From contig CACFGT010000003.1 of the NCBI GenBank assembly GCA_902565935.1, forward strand, positions 1-64,000: a DNA stretch of 64,000 nucleotides, written 5' to 3'. Positions 1-9,179 of this stretch are shown piece by piece (the stretch's first letter is position 1; each line of letters starts with the position of its first letter). The position numbers were made by a program, and so were the translations under genes. A model generated the notes under the pieces. It was not told the DNA's origin. It was given only the letters and a program-made list of their open reading frames with translations, and did no database searches. The stretch comes from an uncultured Pelagibacteraceae bacterium. GTDB taxonomy: Bacteria; Pseudomonadota; Alphaproteobacteria; Pelagibacterales; Pelagibacteraceae.

Positions 1-1
1 A

Positions 2-1438
2 TTAGGAGAGAATCAGAAAGCAGTAAATTGTTATGAAAAAGCAATCCAAATAGAACCGGATAATTTCACTTCACATTGGTTATTGATGAACAACTTTCCG
101 GTTATTTATAAAAGCTTGAACGAGATTGATCATTATAGGAAAAAATTTGAAAACGGTATTAAAAAATTAAATAAATTTTTGGATACGCAATTACAGTATA
201 CAAAAAAACAATTAATTGATTCTATCAAACTATCAACAAATTTTTATCTTCATTACCAAGGAGGAGATGTTTTAGAATTACAAAAAAAATATGCTAATTT
301 GATAGAGAGAATAACTCAAAAATTTTATCATCAGTTTTATAAAGAAAGAAAAAAAAATATCTCATCAAAATTTATAAAAATTGGATTTGTTTCTTCTTTT
401 TTTAGGAATCACACAGTCTCCAAATTATTTAAAAATTGGATCCTTAAATTAGATCAAAAATACTTTGAAAGATTTGTTTATTATGATGGAACCAAGTTCG
501 ATCACATTACTAATGAAATCAAACTAAATGTTGATCATTTTTTTTGCCATACTGATGTTGATAAGTTAATTAATCAAGTATCCAAAGATAACTTAGATGT
601 GCTTATCTATTTAGATATTGGAATGAGACCAAAAATTCAAATCTTGAGTTCTTTAAGGTTAGCTCCCATACAATGTAATACGTATGGACATCCAGTGACT
701 TCAGGTTTTAAAAATATTGATTATTTTTTTTCTAGCGAATTGATGGAAAATCAAGATTCTCAAAAATATTATTCAGAAAAGTTAATTACCCTGCCTGGCT
801 TAGGGATCAATTATGAATCTCCCAATTTATCTAATATTAAAAAGCCTAAAATATCAAATAAATCAAATGCAATTATTTTTTTAAATTTTCAAAGTTTATT
901 TAAACTGCTTCCACAAGATGATCATATTTATTTGGATATACTTAAAAAATATCCAAATTGTTGTTTTTGGTTTATTCATGGAATGAACAATTCAATCACG
1001 TCTATTTTTAAAGAGAGAATTTCTAAATTATTTCAAAAAGAAGGTTACTCTTTTGAAAAATATTCTTATTTTCATCCAAGATGTGGTCAAGAAGAATTTT
1101 TTGGACTCGTTGAGGAGTCAGACATTATTTTGGATAGTCTAAATTGGTCGGGAGGCAATACTTCTTTAGAAGCTATAAGTTTAAATAAACCTATAGTTAC
1201 TTTACCTTCAAGTTTTATGAGAGGAAGATATACCTTTGGTATTTTAAAAATTTTAGGTATTGAAGAAACTATTGCCAGTTCTGAGGAAAATTACGTAGAA
1301 ATTGCAGTTAGATTAGCCAGAGACATTGATTTCAGAAATTCTATAATTAATAAAATAAAGAAGAACAAAAATAGATTATTCAATGATGACAAGCCAATTA
1401 GATTTCTTGAAGATGTGATAAGAACTAAATTGTTATAA
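2..1438 (+). CDS. SPINDLY/OGT-type glycosyltransferase (GT41), 5' end cut by window
   Basis: The frame is open from base 2. The codons before the first internal ATG (83) read as the end of a TPR repeat (KAVNCYEKAIQIEPDN), so the real start lies outside the window and the ATG at 83 is not the start. The visible part keeps the GT41 catalytic region: FLNFQSLFKLLPQD, then LDSLNWSGGNTSLEAI and KPIVTLPSSFMRGRYTFG near the C terminus, the usual pattern of O-GlcNAc transferase/SPINDLY nucleotide-sugar binding. Family members transfer a sugar from a nucleotide donor to Ser/Thr or, in some bacteria, to surface proteins or glycans. The acceptor here cannot be told. Family assignment is firm; donor and acceptor are unknown. 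Confidence 0.85.
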   Translation, partial: LGENQKAVNCYEKAIQIEPDNFTSHWLLMNNFPVIYKSLNEIDHYRKKFENGIKKLNKFLDTQLQYTKKQLIDSIKLSTNFYLHYQGGDVLELQKKYANLIERITQKFYHQFYKERKKNISSKFIKIGFVSSFFRNHTVSKLFKNWILKLDQKYFERFVYYDGTKFDHITNEIKLNVDHFFCHTDVDKLINQVSKDNLDVLIYLDIGMRPKIQILSSLRLAPIQCNTYGHPVTSGFKNIDYFFSSELMENQDSQKYYSEKLITLPGLGINYESPNLSNIKKPKISNKSNAIIFLNFQSLFKLLPQDDHIYLDILKKYPNCCFWFIHGMNNSITSIFKERISKLFQKEGYSFEKYSYFHPRCGQEEFFGLVEESDIILDSLNWSGGNTSLEAISLNKPIVTLPSSFMRGRYTFGILKILGIEETIASSEENYVEIAVRLARDIDFRNSIINKIKKNKNRLFNDDKPIRFLEDVIRTKLL

Positions 1439-1483
1439 TTTATAAAGCGAATCTTAACTAAAGAGAGTAGACAATTGGTTAAC

Positions 1484-2074
1484 TTAATTTTTTGAGAACT
1501 CGTCTAAAACTTTAAATAGAGCATTTATATCATTATTATTCGAATTTAGAATTGACGCAAATTCTTCTTTTTGAGTTCTTGCTAAGCTTAAACCCTCAAT
1601 TATTAAATCTCTTATTAACGGGTTAGTTGGATCTTTTGTGTAAACTCTCCATGTAATTTTTATTTCAGGCCTCTCATTTGTTGCCTTAAGTATGCTGTTA
1701 ACAATAGTATATTTCTCATTTAGTACCTCTTTATCTTGTACGTCAATTTCTGGGTTAGTGTATTCCGATAATCTGCTTGAAAAGCTTTTTAAAAAATAAC
1801 TTTCAAAAAGTTTAGAATATTCTGTTTTTTCATTATCACTTAAATTTTTTCTTATCGCACCCAGAGTATAAAAACCAATTCCTCGAATATCGACAGTTTC
1901 TTTTGCGATTAACTTGAGTTTATCTATCTTTTCTTTTTTTGTTAAATCCTCTGATAATATTTTTGAAGCTCTATTAACAGTTGATTGAACAAAAACATCT
2001 GGCTCAATCGAATGACTAATAATGTAATTATTTAGAAAAATTAATATTAGAAAAATTAATTTACAGTTTTTCAT
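1484..2074 (-). CDS. mlaC: MlaC-type periplasmic phospholipid carrier
   Basis: 196 residues with an N-terminal hydrophobic signal segment (about residues 5-22) and the Ttg2D/MlaC fold pattern: TVDIRGIGFYTLG, then EYSKLFESYFLKSFSSRL and a C-terminal IIEGLSLARTQKEEFASIL. MlaC shuttles phospholipid through the periplasm between MlaA in the outer membrane and the MlaFEDB transporter in the inner membrane. It follows mlaA on the minus strand with a 14-base gap, so the two are probably one transcript. The mlaFEDB transporter genes are not in this window. Confidence 0.85.
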   Translation of the reverse strand: MKNCKLIFLILIFLNNYIISHSIEPDVFVQSTVNRASKILSEDLTKKEKIDKLKLIAKETVDIRGIGFYTLGAIRKNLSDNEKTEYSKLFESYFLKSFSSRLSEYTNPEIDVQDKEVLNEKYTIVNSILKATNERPEIKITWRVYTKDPTNPLIRDLIIEGLSLARTQKEEFASILNSNNNDINALFKVLDEFSKN

Positions 2075-2088
2075 AATTTAGGTAATTA

Positions 2089-2874
2089 TTAATTATCTAT
2101 TTCTTCCCAATCACTATCATTTTGAGTATTTATAGTTTTCTTGGTATTAAGAATTTTTTGCTGTCTATCTTGTAAGTATAAACTTTTTACAGATGCATAA
2201 AAATCTAAAGAATTTTCCTCTAAGTTTTCTATAGCATCATAATTTTTAGCTCTGAAATCTACCCCAGTTGTAACTTTTGAGGCATAATAATCAATTTCAC
2301 TAAAATATTGAGTGTCGTTTTTTATAGACACATTATACCATGGATCACCACCCATAAAATTTGCAACTGATGAAATAGCATCTCTTGTTGTGCTCGGTCC
2401 TAAAATTGGAAGCACGATATAACATCCTGGCCCAACTCCGTGTTTAGCTAGGGTTTGTCCATAATCCTCTTTTTCATATTCTGAAAAACCCATTAATTCA
2501 GCAACATCAAATATTCCAAAAATACCTAGGGTTGTATTAATTATTAATCTTCCAGTATTAATGCTTGCTTTTTTTAAATCGCCTTGAAGAATATTATTTG
2601 GAATTGTTATTAGATTAGAAAGATTATCCATTGAATTTCCTACTCCAGTTCTAATCGGGATAGGTAAAATATTGTATGCACTTGCAAGAGGTTTTATAAT
2701 AGCCCCATCTAAAGCTTGATTAAAAGCAAATGTCGCTCTATTAAATTTTTCGGAACAATCTTTGATGTCAGAAGGTTGATTTTTTTTTAATATTAATTCA
2801 CCATCTGTCCCCGCAACTGCATTAAAAGTTAACGCAAAAGTTGCAATTAATAGAATTATAATTTTTCTAATCAT
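2089..2874 (-). CDS. mlaA: MlaA (VacJ) outer-membrane phospholipid-asymmetry protein
   Basis: 261 residues. The VacJ/MlaA core is plain: CSEKFNRATFAFNQALD near residue 40, LSNLITIPNNILQGD, INTTLGIFGIFDVA, YGQTLAKHGVGPGCYIVLP and LGPSTTRDA. The family removes misplaced phospholipid from the outer leaflet of the outer membrane and hands it to MlaC, encoded just downstream. The signal segment (about residues 1-21, ending AVAG) has no lipobox cysteine, unlike the E. coli lipoprotein, so this version may be exported by an ordinary signal peptidase I route. The C-terminal tail after about residue 230 is polar and variable. Confidence 0.9.
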   Translation of the reverse strand: MIRKIIILLIATFALTFNAVAGTDGELILKKNQPSDIKDCSEKFNRATFAFNQALDGAIIKPLASAYNILPIPIRTGVGNSMDNLSNLITIPNNILQGDLKKASINTGRLIINTTLGIFGIFDVAELMGFSEYEKEDYGQTLAKHGVGPGCYIVLPILGPSTTRDAISSVANFMGGDPWYNVSIKNDTQYFSEIDYYASKVTTGVDFRAKNYDAIENLEENSLDFYASVKSLYLQDRQQKILNTKKTINTQNDSDWEEIDN

Positions 2875-2925
2875 AATTAATTTATATTATATAAGGAATT
2901 AATGTAAATTAAGATTTTGTTGCAA

Positions 2926-3663
2926 ATGATGCTTAAAAACGGCCTAAATTTGATTAGAAATTACTCTATTAATTTTGATACTCCAGAAAGAAATAATAAA
3001 GATATAAATTTTATTATTATTCACTACACTGGAATGAAAAGTGAAATAGCTGCAATTAAGAGACTATGTAATTCGAAATCAAAAGTAAGCTCACATTATT
3101 TTATAAAAAAAAATGGAGAAATATTAAATCTAATACCTGATAATTATATTGCTTGGCATGCTGGCAAGTCACGGTGGAAAAAAAAAAATTTTTTAAACAA
3201 AAATTCAATTGGTATTGAAATCCAAAACCCTGGTCATTCATTTAATTATCCAAATTTTTCAGAAAAACAAATTGTTGCACTAAAAAAATTATTAAGATTT
3301 TTAATGAAAAAATATAAAGTTTTAAAAAAAAATGTATTGGGTCATTCAGATATAGCTCCAGACAGAAAAAAAGATCCTGGTGAAAAATTTCCCTGGCATA
3401 GACTATCAAAAGGAGGATTTTGTATATGGCATAAATTAAAAAAAAAGAATTTAGAAAAGTTTAGAAAATTTAGTCTTTCAAATTTTGATAAAAAAATATT
3501 TATAAATAACTTAAATAAGATAGGATATAATTGTGACAAAGGTTACAGTAATGATATTAAGCAGAGACTATTAACAATAGCCTTTCAAAGAAGGTTTAGA
3601 CAAGAATTAGTTGATGGCAAAATTGATAAAGAATGCCTCTTAATTAGTAAGAATTTGATTTAA
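2926..3663 (+). CDS. N-acetylmuramoyl-L-alanine amidase (Amidase_2) with PG-binding domain
   Basis: About 245 residues. The Amidase_2 fold is seen in IIIHYTGMKSE (first zinc histidine), VSSHYFIKKNGEI, AWHAGKSRW, SIGIEIQNPGH and VLGHSDIAPDRKKDPGEKFPW (later zinc ligands and the conserved DPG). The C-terminal 60 residues (NKIGYNCDKG onward) resemble a peptidoglycan-binding domain 1. Such AmpD/AmiD enzymes cut the amide bond between MurNAc and the stem peptide. There is no obvious signal peptide, which favours a cytosolic AmpD-like recycling role, though AmiD-like placement cannot be excluded. The start is uncertain: TTG at 2917 or ATG at 2926 or 2929 are all possible, and ATG 2926 is preferred. 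Confidence 0.85.
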   Translation: MMLKNGLNLIRNYSINFDTPERNNKDINFIIIHYTGMKSEIAAIKRLCNSKSKVSSHYFIKKNGEILNLIPDNYIAWHAGKSRWKKKNFLNKNSIGIEIQNPGHSFNYPNFSEKQIVALKKLLRFLMKKYKVLKKNVLGHSDIAPDRKKDPGEKFPWHRLSKGGFCIWHKLKKKNLEKFRKFSLSNFDKKIFINNLNKIGYNCDKGYSNDIKQRLLTIAFQRRFRQELVDGKIDKECLLISKNLI

Positions 3664-3708
3664 TTAGAAATTATCATTGAAATTGCAAAATTATGTTGTA
3701 CAAGTTAA

Positions 3709-4066
3709 GTGCCAGATAAATGACTTGTCGCTTTAAGAGATTAAAGAGGAAAGTCCGGGCTCCACAAGGATACAGTGCCAGATAATTTCTGGCAGGGGTA
3801 ACCCTAGGGATAGTGCCACAGAAAATAAACCGCCATAACATGGCAAGGGTGAAAAGGTGTGGTAAGAGCACACCGGTTCTATTGGTAACAATGAACGCTG
3901 GAAAACCCCACTGGGAGCAAGGCTAAGTAGAGATAACATTGTTTAAAAACTAAAAGCCATCCTTGGCTAGTTATCAGGGTTAGCCGCTTGAGCTTAAGAG
4001 TGATCTTAGGCCTAGAGAAATGATAAGTTTAAATGACAGAACCCGGCTTACAGTTTATCTGGCACA
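3709..4066 (+). ncRNA. rnpB: RNase P RNA (type A, alphaproteobacterial)
   Basis: The two halves of the catalytic P4 core are present: GAGGAAAGTCCGGGCTCC near 3747 and ACAGAACCCGGCTTA near 4036. The ends pair as helix P1: GTGCCAGATAAA (3710-3721) is complementary to TTTATCTGGCAC (4054-4065), which sets the borders. RNase P RNA cuts the 5' leader from pre-tRNAs. A weak promoter TTGAAA (3677)-16-TACAAG (3699) would start transcription at about 3710. Minus-strand reading frames across this gene are artefacts of the structured RNA. Confidence 0.96.
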
Positions 4067-4152
4067 TTCTATTTAAAACTCATCCTAAATGTTCACGTTT
4101 TGACTCAATTTTAAAATGACTATCATAATTATTAAATCATAAATTGTATGTA

Positions 4153-4195
4153 TTGACTCTTTTCTTAAAAACCCATAATATCCCATAAATTCCCA
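4153..4195 (+). promoter_or_regulatory. mraZ promoter overlapped by a three-repeat MraZ box
   Basis: TTGACT (4153-4158), a 17-base spacer and TAATAT (4176-4181) make a good sigma-70 promoter. CCCA occurs at 4172, 4182 and 4192, that is TGGG on the minus strand three times at an exact 10-base spacing, which is the known MraZ operator pattern (TGGGN direct repeats with 5-base spacers). The repeats cover the -10 region and the expected start at about 4188. This suggests that MraZ shuts off the division cluster by blocking its own promoter. Confidence 0.75.
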
Positions 4196-4225
4196 AAATT
4201 GGGAAAACAATGGATTTTATGGTTT

Positions 4226-4681
4226 ATGTTTTTATCAACCTACGAAAACAAATTAGACAAAAAAGGAAGGGTGTCAGTGCCAGCAAGTTTTAGGTCTTAT
4301 CTGTCTAATTTGGGTTATAACGGGGTAATTTGTTTTCCGTCCTTTAATAACCAATCTATTGAAGCTTGGCCGCAAGACAGAATAGAAAAAATTTCAAATA
4401 CAATAGACTCATTAAATCCTTTTGAAGAAAAAAGAGATTTTTTTGCAACATCAATTTTATCAGAAAGTACAAATTTACAATTTGATAGTGAAGGAAGAAT
4501 TTCATTATCTTCAAAATTACTAAAACATGCAAAAATTAGAAATAGCATGATTTTTGTTGGACAAGGCAAAACTTTTCAAATATGGGAGCCAGCAATTTTT
4601 GAAAAATTTAAGGTAAGTGCAAGAAAGAAAGCAAATATTAATCGTGCAAGTCTTAAATGGGAGCAACAACTAAATAAATAA
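4226..4681 (+). CDS. mraZ: MraZ, transcriptional repressor of the dcw cluster
   Basis: 151 residues from ATG 4226, whose first residues FLSTYENKLDKKGRVSVPASFR are the canonical MraZ N terminus (longer than 20 in part; key residues are YEN, KGR and PASFR). A second AbrB-like half follows with FDSEGRISLSSKLL. MraZ forms ring oligomers that bind TGGG repeats ahead of its own gene. An upstream TTG at 4199 is in frame but adds nine non-conserved residues and would lie close to the operator, so it is not chosen. This is the first gene of the cluster, and ftsZ follows after 15 bases. Confidence 0.92.
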   Translation: MFLSTYENKLDKKGRVSVPASFRSYLSNLGYNGVICFPSFNNQSIEAWPQDRIEKISNTIDSLNPFEEKRDFFATSILSESTNLQFDSEGRISLSSKLLKHAKIRNSMIFVGQGKTFQIWEPAIFEKFKVSARKKANINRASLKWEQQLNK

Positions 4682-4696
4682 CGAGGGGATAACAAA

Positions 4697-6157
4697 ATGA
4701 CAATAAACTTTAAGGTACCAGAAATAAAAGAGTTAAAACCAAGAATATTAGTTCTTGGAGTTGGAGGAGCTGGAGGTAATGCAATAAATGAAATGATCGA
4801 TGCTGGTGTAGAAGGTGTTGAATTCGTTGCTGTAAATACTGATGCTCAAGATTTAAAAACAAGTAAATCAAAAACTAGGATTCAAATTGGTTTAAATTTA
4901 ACAAAAGGCTTAGGTGCTGGAGCAAAACACGAAATTGGCTTAGCAGCAGCAAATGAGTCTTTAAATGATATTGTTGATATTCTTAAAGGTGCCAATATGG
5001 TTTTTATTACAGCTGGTATGGGCGGAGGAACTGGTACTGGCGCTGCACATGTAATTGCAAGAGCTGCTAAAGAATTAAATATTCTTACAGTAGGTGTAGT
5101 AACTTTACCATTTTTATATGAAGCACCATCAAGAATGCGAAGAGCACATGAAGGGCTTGAAGAACTAAGAAAACATGTAGATACTATTATAGTTATTCCA
5201 AACCAAAATTTATTTAAAATTGCAAATGAACAAACTACTTACAAAGAGTCTTTTCAACTATCAAACAGTATTTTAAGACATGGAGTTCAAAGTGTAACAG
5301 ATTTGATGGTAAAAGATGGTTTAGTTAATTTAGATTTTGCCGACGTAGAAACGGTAATGAGCTCTATGGGTAAAGCAATGATGGGCACAGGTGAAGCTGA
5401 GGGGGAAGATAGAGCTGAAAAGGCAACTGAGATAGCTTTAAATAACCCTCTAATTGATGACTATTCACTTAAAGGCGCTAAAGGTTTGTTAATTAACATC
5501 ACTGGAGGAAATGATCTAAAACTTTTCGAAGTAGACGAAATAGTAAATAAAATTAGATCTGAAGTTGATGCTGAAGCAGAGATTATAAATGGATCAATCA
5601 TTGATCCATCGTTAGATGGAAAAATTCGTGTATCTATAGTTGCGACTGCTTTAGATGGTCAACATCCTGAATCAAAATCAGTAATAAATATGGTTCATCG
5701 TATTCAAAATCGTAATCCAGGATATTCTGATTTTACAACAGCAACAGGAACAACCCCACATAACTTTTCTAATGCAAGTTCTAATCCGGTCTCACATGGT
5801 GCTAATGCTTTAAAACTTGAGAATGAAATAGTAAATGAAAGTTTAAACAATCAAACAGTTGATGAGGTGAACAATCAATATCATGAGGAATTACTAAAAG
5901 ATCAAGAAGCTAAAAGTATAGTTGAGAGCACATCAGATGATGAAGAGAAGTCTTTTTCTCAAGAAGCAATTAGTAATGAGACTGAACACAATGTAACTAA
6001 TGATCTAAAGGAATTTGGTGTAGATACAGATGAACCAGATTTATTTAGTAATGATAATCAAAATTTATCTTCTCAAAGTTTATTAGGATCTGAAAAAGAA
6101 GATCAAGAAGAAGATGATCTTGAGATACCTGCATTTTTAAGAAGACAAAAAAATTAA
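4697..6157 (+). CDS. ftsZ: FtsZ, tubulin-like division ring protein
   Basis: 486 residues. [10 protein letters not shown] (21-30) and the tubulin signature GGGTGTG (109-115) bind GTP; NTDAQ (47-51) and the [10 protein letters not shown] region are also conserved. A linker of about 150 acidic, low-complexity residues leads to the C-terminal peptide EIPAFLRRQ that contacts membrane anchors such as FtsA. GAGGGG (4683-4688) is a good ribosome site. FtsZ builds the cytokinetic ring. Its place is unusual: it lies between mraZ and rsmH rather than after ftsA. The intact C-terminal peptide is notable because the FtsA encoded here lacks the usual partner domain. Confidence 0.98.
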   Translation: MTINFKVPEIKELKPRILVLGVGGAGGNAINEMIDAGVEGVEFVAVNTDAQDLKTSKSKTRIQIGLNLTKGLGAGAKHEIGLAAANESLNDIVDILKGANMVFITAGMGGGTGTGAAHVIARAAKELNILTVGVVTLPFLYEAPSRMRRAHEGLEELRKHVDTIIVIPNQNLFKIANEQTTYKESFQLSNSILRHGVQSVTDLMVKDGLVNLDFADVETVMSSMGKAMMGTGEAEGEDRAEKATEIALNNPLIDDYSLKGAKGLLINITGGNDLKLFEVDEIVNKIRSEVDAEAEIINGSIIDPSLDGKIRVSIVATALDGQHPESKSVINMVHRIQNRNPGYSDFTTATGTTPHNFSNASSNPVSHGANALKLENEIVNESLNNQTVDEVNNQYHEELLKDQEAKSIVESTSDDEEKSFSQEAISNETEHNVTNDLKEFGVDTDEPDLFSNDNQNLSSQSLLGSEKEDQEEDDLEIPAFLRRQKN

Positions 6158-6187
6158 TGGTCTTCGAAAAAATAAATGGAAGCCACC

Positions 6188-7186
6188 ATGGTACTGGATA
6201 CTCCAAAACATTATCCGGTATTGCTAAATGAATTAATTAGCATTATTTCCCCTCAACATGGTGGCACATTTATCGATTGCACATTTGGGCAAGGCGGATA
6301 CACAAAAAAAATTTTAAATTTTAAAAATACAAAAGTAATTGCTATAGATAGAGATTTAAAAACTAAAGAAACAGCAGATAAATTTCTAAATAAATTCCAT
6401 GAAAGGTTTTCATTTAAAAACAAAAAATTTAGTCAGTTAGATAATCTTAAACTTAAAAATGTTGATATTAGAGCAGTTGTTTTTGATTTAGGATACTCAT
6501 TAGTCCAAATAAAAGATCCTGACAAGGGATTGTCGTTTAACTCCATTGGCGATCTAAATATGCAGATGGGGATTAATAATTTTTCTGCATCAGATGTAAT
6601 TAATAAATTAAATATTAAAGAATTGGAAAAAATTTTTAAATTTTTTGGTGAGGAGAAAGATGCAAAAAAAATTGCAAATATTATCGTAAGAGAAAGAAAA
6701 ACTAAAAAAATTGACACTCAAATTTTAGTAGCATTGATTGAAAAAATTAAAAAAAAGAAAAATTTAAAAATACATAATGCAACAAAAGTTTTTCAAGCTT
6801 TGAGAATTTTTGTAAATAAAGAAATTAGTGAATTAATATTTGGTTTAATAACTGCATCGAAAATTCTTAAAAAAAATGGAGTATTAGCTGTTGTAACCTT
6901 TCATTCTATTGAAGATAAAATAGTTAAATATTTTTTTAAAAGCTTATCCGAAAAAAAAAGTGTCTCAAGATATTTACCAAAATTAGAACAATCTGAAAAA
7001 TTATTTTATCTAAAAGAAAAAAAACCAATTTTACCATCAATTAAAGAACTAAAAGAAAATATATCTTCAAGATCTGCAAAACTCAGGTATTTAATTAAAA
7101 AAGATAATTCTTATCACTTTGAAAATGATATTTTAGATAAATTTGATTATTTATTAAAGATAGAGAGTATTGGAGATAAGTTATGA
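6188..7186 (+). CDS. rsmH: 16S rRNA (cytosine-1402-N4) methyltransferase RsmH
   Basis: 332 residues from ATG 6188, which has GGAAG seven bases upstream; ATG 6176 in the same frame adds four residues and lacks such a site. [10 protein letters not shown] opens the family pattern, [17 protein letters not shown] is the SAM-binding loop, [12 protein letters not shown] the next conserved strand, and [14 protein letters not shown] the late RsmH motif. The enzyme methylates N4 of C1402 in the ribosomal decoding centre using SAM. It overlaps the next gene by four bases (ATGA). Confidence 0.95.
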   Translation: MVLDTPKHYPVLLNELISIISPQHGGTFIDCTFGQGGYTKKILNFKNTKVIAIDRDLKTKETADKFLNKFHERFSFKNKKFSQLDNLKLKNVDIRAVVFDLGYSLVQIKDPDKGLSFNSIGDLNMQMGINNFSASDVINKLNIKELEKIFKFFGEEKDAKKIANIIVRERKTKKIDTQILVALIEKIKKKKNLKIHNATKVFQALRIFVNKEISELIFGLITASKILKKNGVLAVVTFHSIEDKIVKYFFKSLSEKKSVSRYLPKLEQSEKLFYLKEKKPILPSIKELKENISSRSAKLRYLIKKDNSYHFENDILDKFDYLLKIESIGDKL

Positions 7187-7491
7187 AAAAATTTTTAATT
7201 TTTTTCATTATACTACCCTTAATTTTATTTACCGCTTTCATTAAAAACTCAACAAAGAGAATAGATGATCAAATTTACGTGACCAAAGAAGACATTAGGA
7301 TTTTAAAAAAAGATTATGAGAGAAATAAATTGGAATATGATTATCTCAGTTCAGCAGAAAAACTTTTGGAGTTCCATCGATTATATTTTGATGACGAGTT
7401 GATAAAAAAAGATATTAATCAGATAAGTTTACTTAAGAAAATGAATAATGATCTTCATATTGAAAGATTAAAAATAAGTGTAGATAAATGA
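7183..7491 (+). CDS. ftsL: FtsL-like divisome bitopic protein
   Basis: 102 residues with one N-terminal membrane helix (about residues 4-20) followed by a charged, coiled-coil-like periplasmic part ([21 protein letters not shown] is the heptad region). Sequence alone would not identify FtsL, which is poorly conserved. The call rests on size, topology and the invariant place between rsmH and ftsI. FtsL pairs with FtsB to activate FtsW/FtsI. Start and stop overlap both neighbours by four bases, which points to translational coupling. Confidence 0.75.
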   Translation: MKKFLIFFIILPLILFTAFIKNSTKRIDDQIYVTKEDIRILKKDYERNKLEYDYLSSAEKLLEFHRLYFDDELIKKDINQISLLKKMNNDLHIERLKISVDK

Positions 7492-9176
7492 AAAATAAAA
7501 AACAAAATATTATTTTGGAAGATCAACAAGATGATTTTTTATTCAAAAAAACCAAATCTAACTTAAATATTTCGTTTAACAGGGTATCATTTATTTTTTT
7601 TGTTTTTTTTGTTATTTTTTTAATTTACTCAATACATTTAGCTCATCTTGGATCAAGAAAACCAAAAATTGATATAACAAATAATGTTGAGCAACCATTA
7701 AATAAACTTTATAGAGCAGATATTGTTGATAGAAATGGAAGATATCTTGTTAAAACTGTTAGTTCTATTGATATAGGTATCAGCACCAAGAAAGTAATAG
7801 ATCAAAAAAAATTATTACTAAATTTAAGATACATTTTTCCAAACAAAAATTATGAAAAAATTGAGTCTAATCTTAAAGATAAAAATTTTTTTTATTTTGA
7901 AAAAAGAATCTCAGAGGAAAAATATGAAAAAATAATGAAATTAGGAGATAAATCTATTCAATCTGAGGAGAGATTGATAAGAGTTTATCCTGAAAAAAAC
8001 TTGTTTAGTCACATAATTGGTCAAATTGATAATGATAATAATGGAATTTCGGGCCTAGAAAAATCTCTAGATAAACGTCTTAAAAATACTAATGGATCCA
8101 TTAAGTTGACCGTCGATAAAGATATTCAATTTTTAATTAGGAATGAATTAATAAAATTTAATAAAATTTTTAAAACCAAAGGAAGTGCATCTATTTTAAT
8201 GGATGTAAATAACGGTGAAATTTTTTCTTTAGTTTCTTTACCTGATTTCGATCCAAATAAAAGAAAAGATATCTCAGACATAAATTTCATTAATAGAGCA
8301 ACAAAAGGAGTTTATGAATTTGGATCTGTTTTTAAAACTTTAACTTTAGCATCTGCTTTTAATGAAAAAATTCTTGAGCCTGAAAATGAGTTTAATGATT
8401 TACCAAAGTCTTTAACTTGTGCGGGTTTTCCCATCAGAGAATATGACAAAGAAATACCTACTGATTTAACTGTTGAACAAATTTTAGTAAGATCTGGCAA
8501 CATTGGCTCTGTCAAAATTGGTCAAAAAATTGGAGAGGAAAAATTTAAATTATTTTTATCAAAACTTGGAATTCTAAAAAAAATCGAATTCGATATTGAG
8601 GAAGTGGGAAAGCCAATTAAATTTAATTGGGGCAAGTGTCCTCTGGCAACAGCGTCTTTTGGCCATGGTATTACAACGACTCTTTTACAATTGGTAAAAG
8701 CATATTCCATTATAGTTAATGGAGGGTATGAAGTAAGACCCACTTTGATTAAACAAATAGATAAAAATGAAAAGATACAAATTTTAGATGAAAGCGTGTC
8801 AGAAAAAATTCTTCCAATCTTGAGAAAAATTGTGACAACAAAGGAGGGTACAGCCTCGTTAGCAAACGTAGATGGTTACGAAATTGGTGGTAAAACTGGA
8901 ACAGCTCAAAAAAGTGTAGCTGGTAATTATTCAAGAAAGAAAATAAATTCTTTTATATCAGTCTTTCCAACTTCAAAACCGAAATTTATTTTAGCAGTTA
9001 TGTTAGATGAACCTCAAATGAATAGTGAATATGTTTATCATTATAGGGATGGTTCTAATATTAAATATAAAGGTACTCCGTTTAATACATCAGGTTGGAC
9101 CACAGTCGAGGTAACTGGTCAAATTGTTGAGAAAATTGGGCCTATTTTAGCCACAAAATACAGTGAAATTAATTAG
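7488..9176 (+). CDS. ftsI: FtsI (PBP3), septal peptidoglycan transpeptidase
   Basis: 562 residues: short cytosolic N terminus, one membrane helix (about 32-50), a dimerisation domain starting near YRADIVDRNGRYL, then the transpeptidase domain. The three active-site motifs are SVFK (in EFGSVFKTLTLAS), SGN (in RSGNIGSVKI) and KTG (in GGKTGTAQKS). FtsI cross-links septal peptidoglycan made by FtsW. It lies in its standard place after ftsL and three bases before the murE-murF fusion. Confidence 0.96.
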   Translation: MKNKKQNIILEDQQDDFLFKKTKSNLNISFNRVSFIFFVFFVIFLIYSIHLAHLGSRKPKIDITNNVEQPLNKLYRADIVDRNGRYLVKTVSSIDIGISTKKVIDQKKLLLNLRYIFPNKNYEKIESNLKDKNFFYFEKRISEEKYEKIMKLGDKSIQSEERLIRVYPEKNLFSHIIGQIDNDNNGISGLEKSLDKRLKNTNGSIKLTVDKDIQFLIRNELIKFNKIFKTKGSASILMDVNNGEIFSLVSLPDFDPNKRKDISDINFINRATKGVYEFGSVFKTLTLASAFNEKILEPENEFNDLPKSLTCAGFPIREYDKEIPTDLTVEQILVRSGNIGSVKIGQKIGEEKFKLFLSKLGILKKIEFDIEEVGKPIKFNWGKCPLATASFGHGITTTLLQLVKAYSIIVNGGYEVRPTLIKQIDKNEKIQILDESVSEKILPILRKIVTTKEGTASLANVDGYEIGGKTGTAQKSVAGNYSRKKINSFISVFPTSKPKFILAVMLDEPQMNSEYVYHYRDGSNIKYKGTPFNTSGWTTVEVTGQIVEKIGPILATKYSEIN

Positions 9177-9179
9177 GCA

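Noticed and set aside
1-82. Treating the ATG at 83 as the glycosyltransferase start
   Set aside because: The codons upstream read in frame as a TPR repeat without a stop.
3674-3939. Two minus-strand reading frames of 65 and 68 residues
   Set aside because: They lie inside the RNase P RNA, whose structure explains the sequence.
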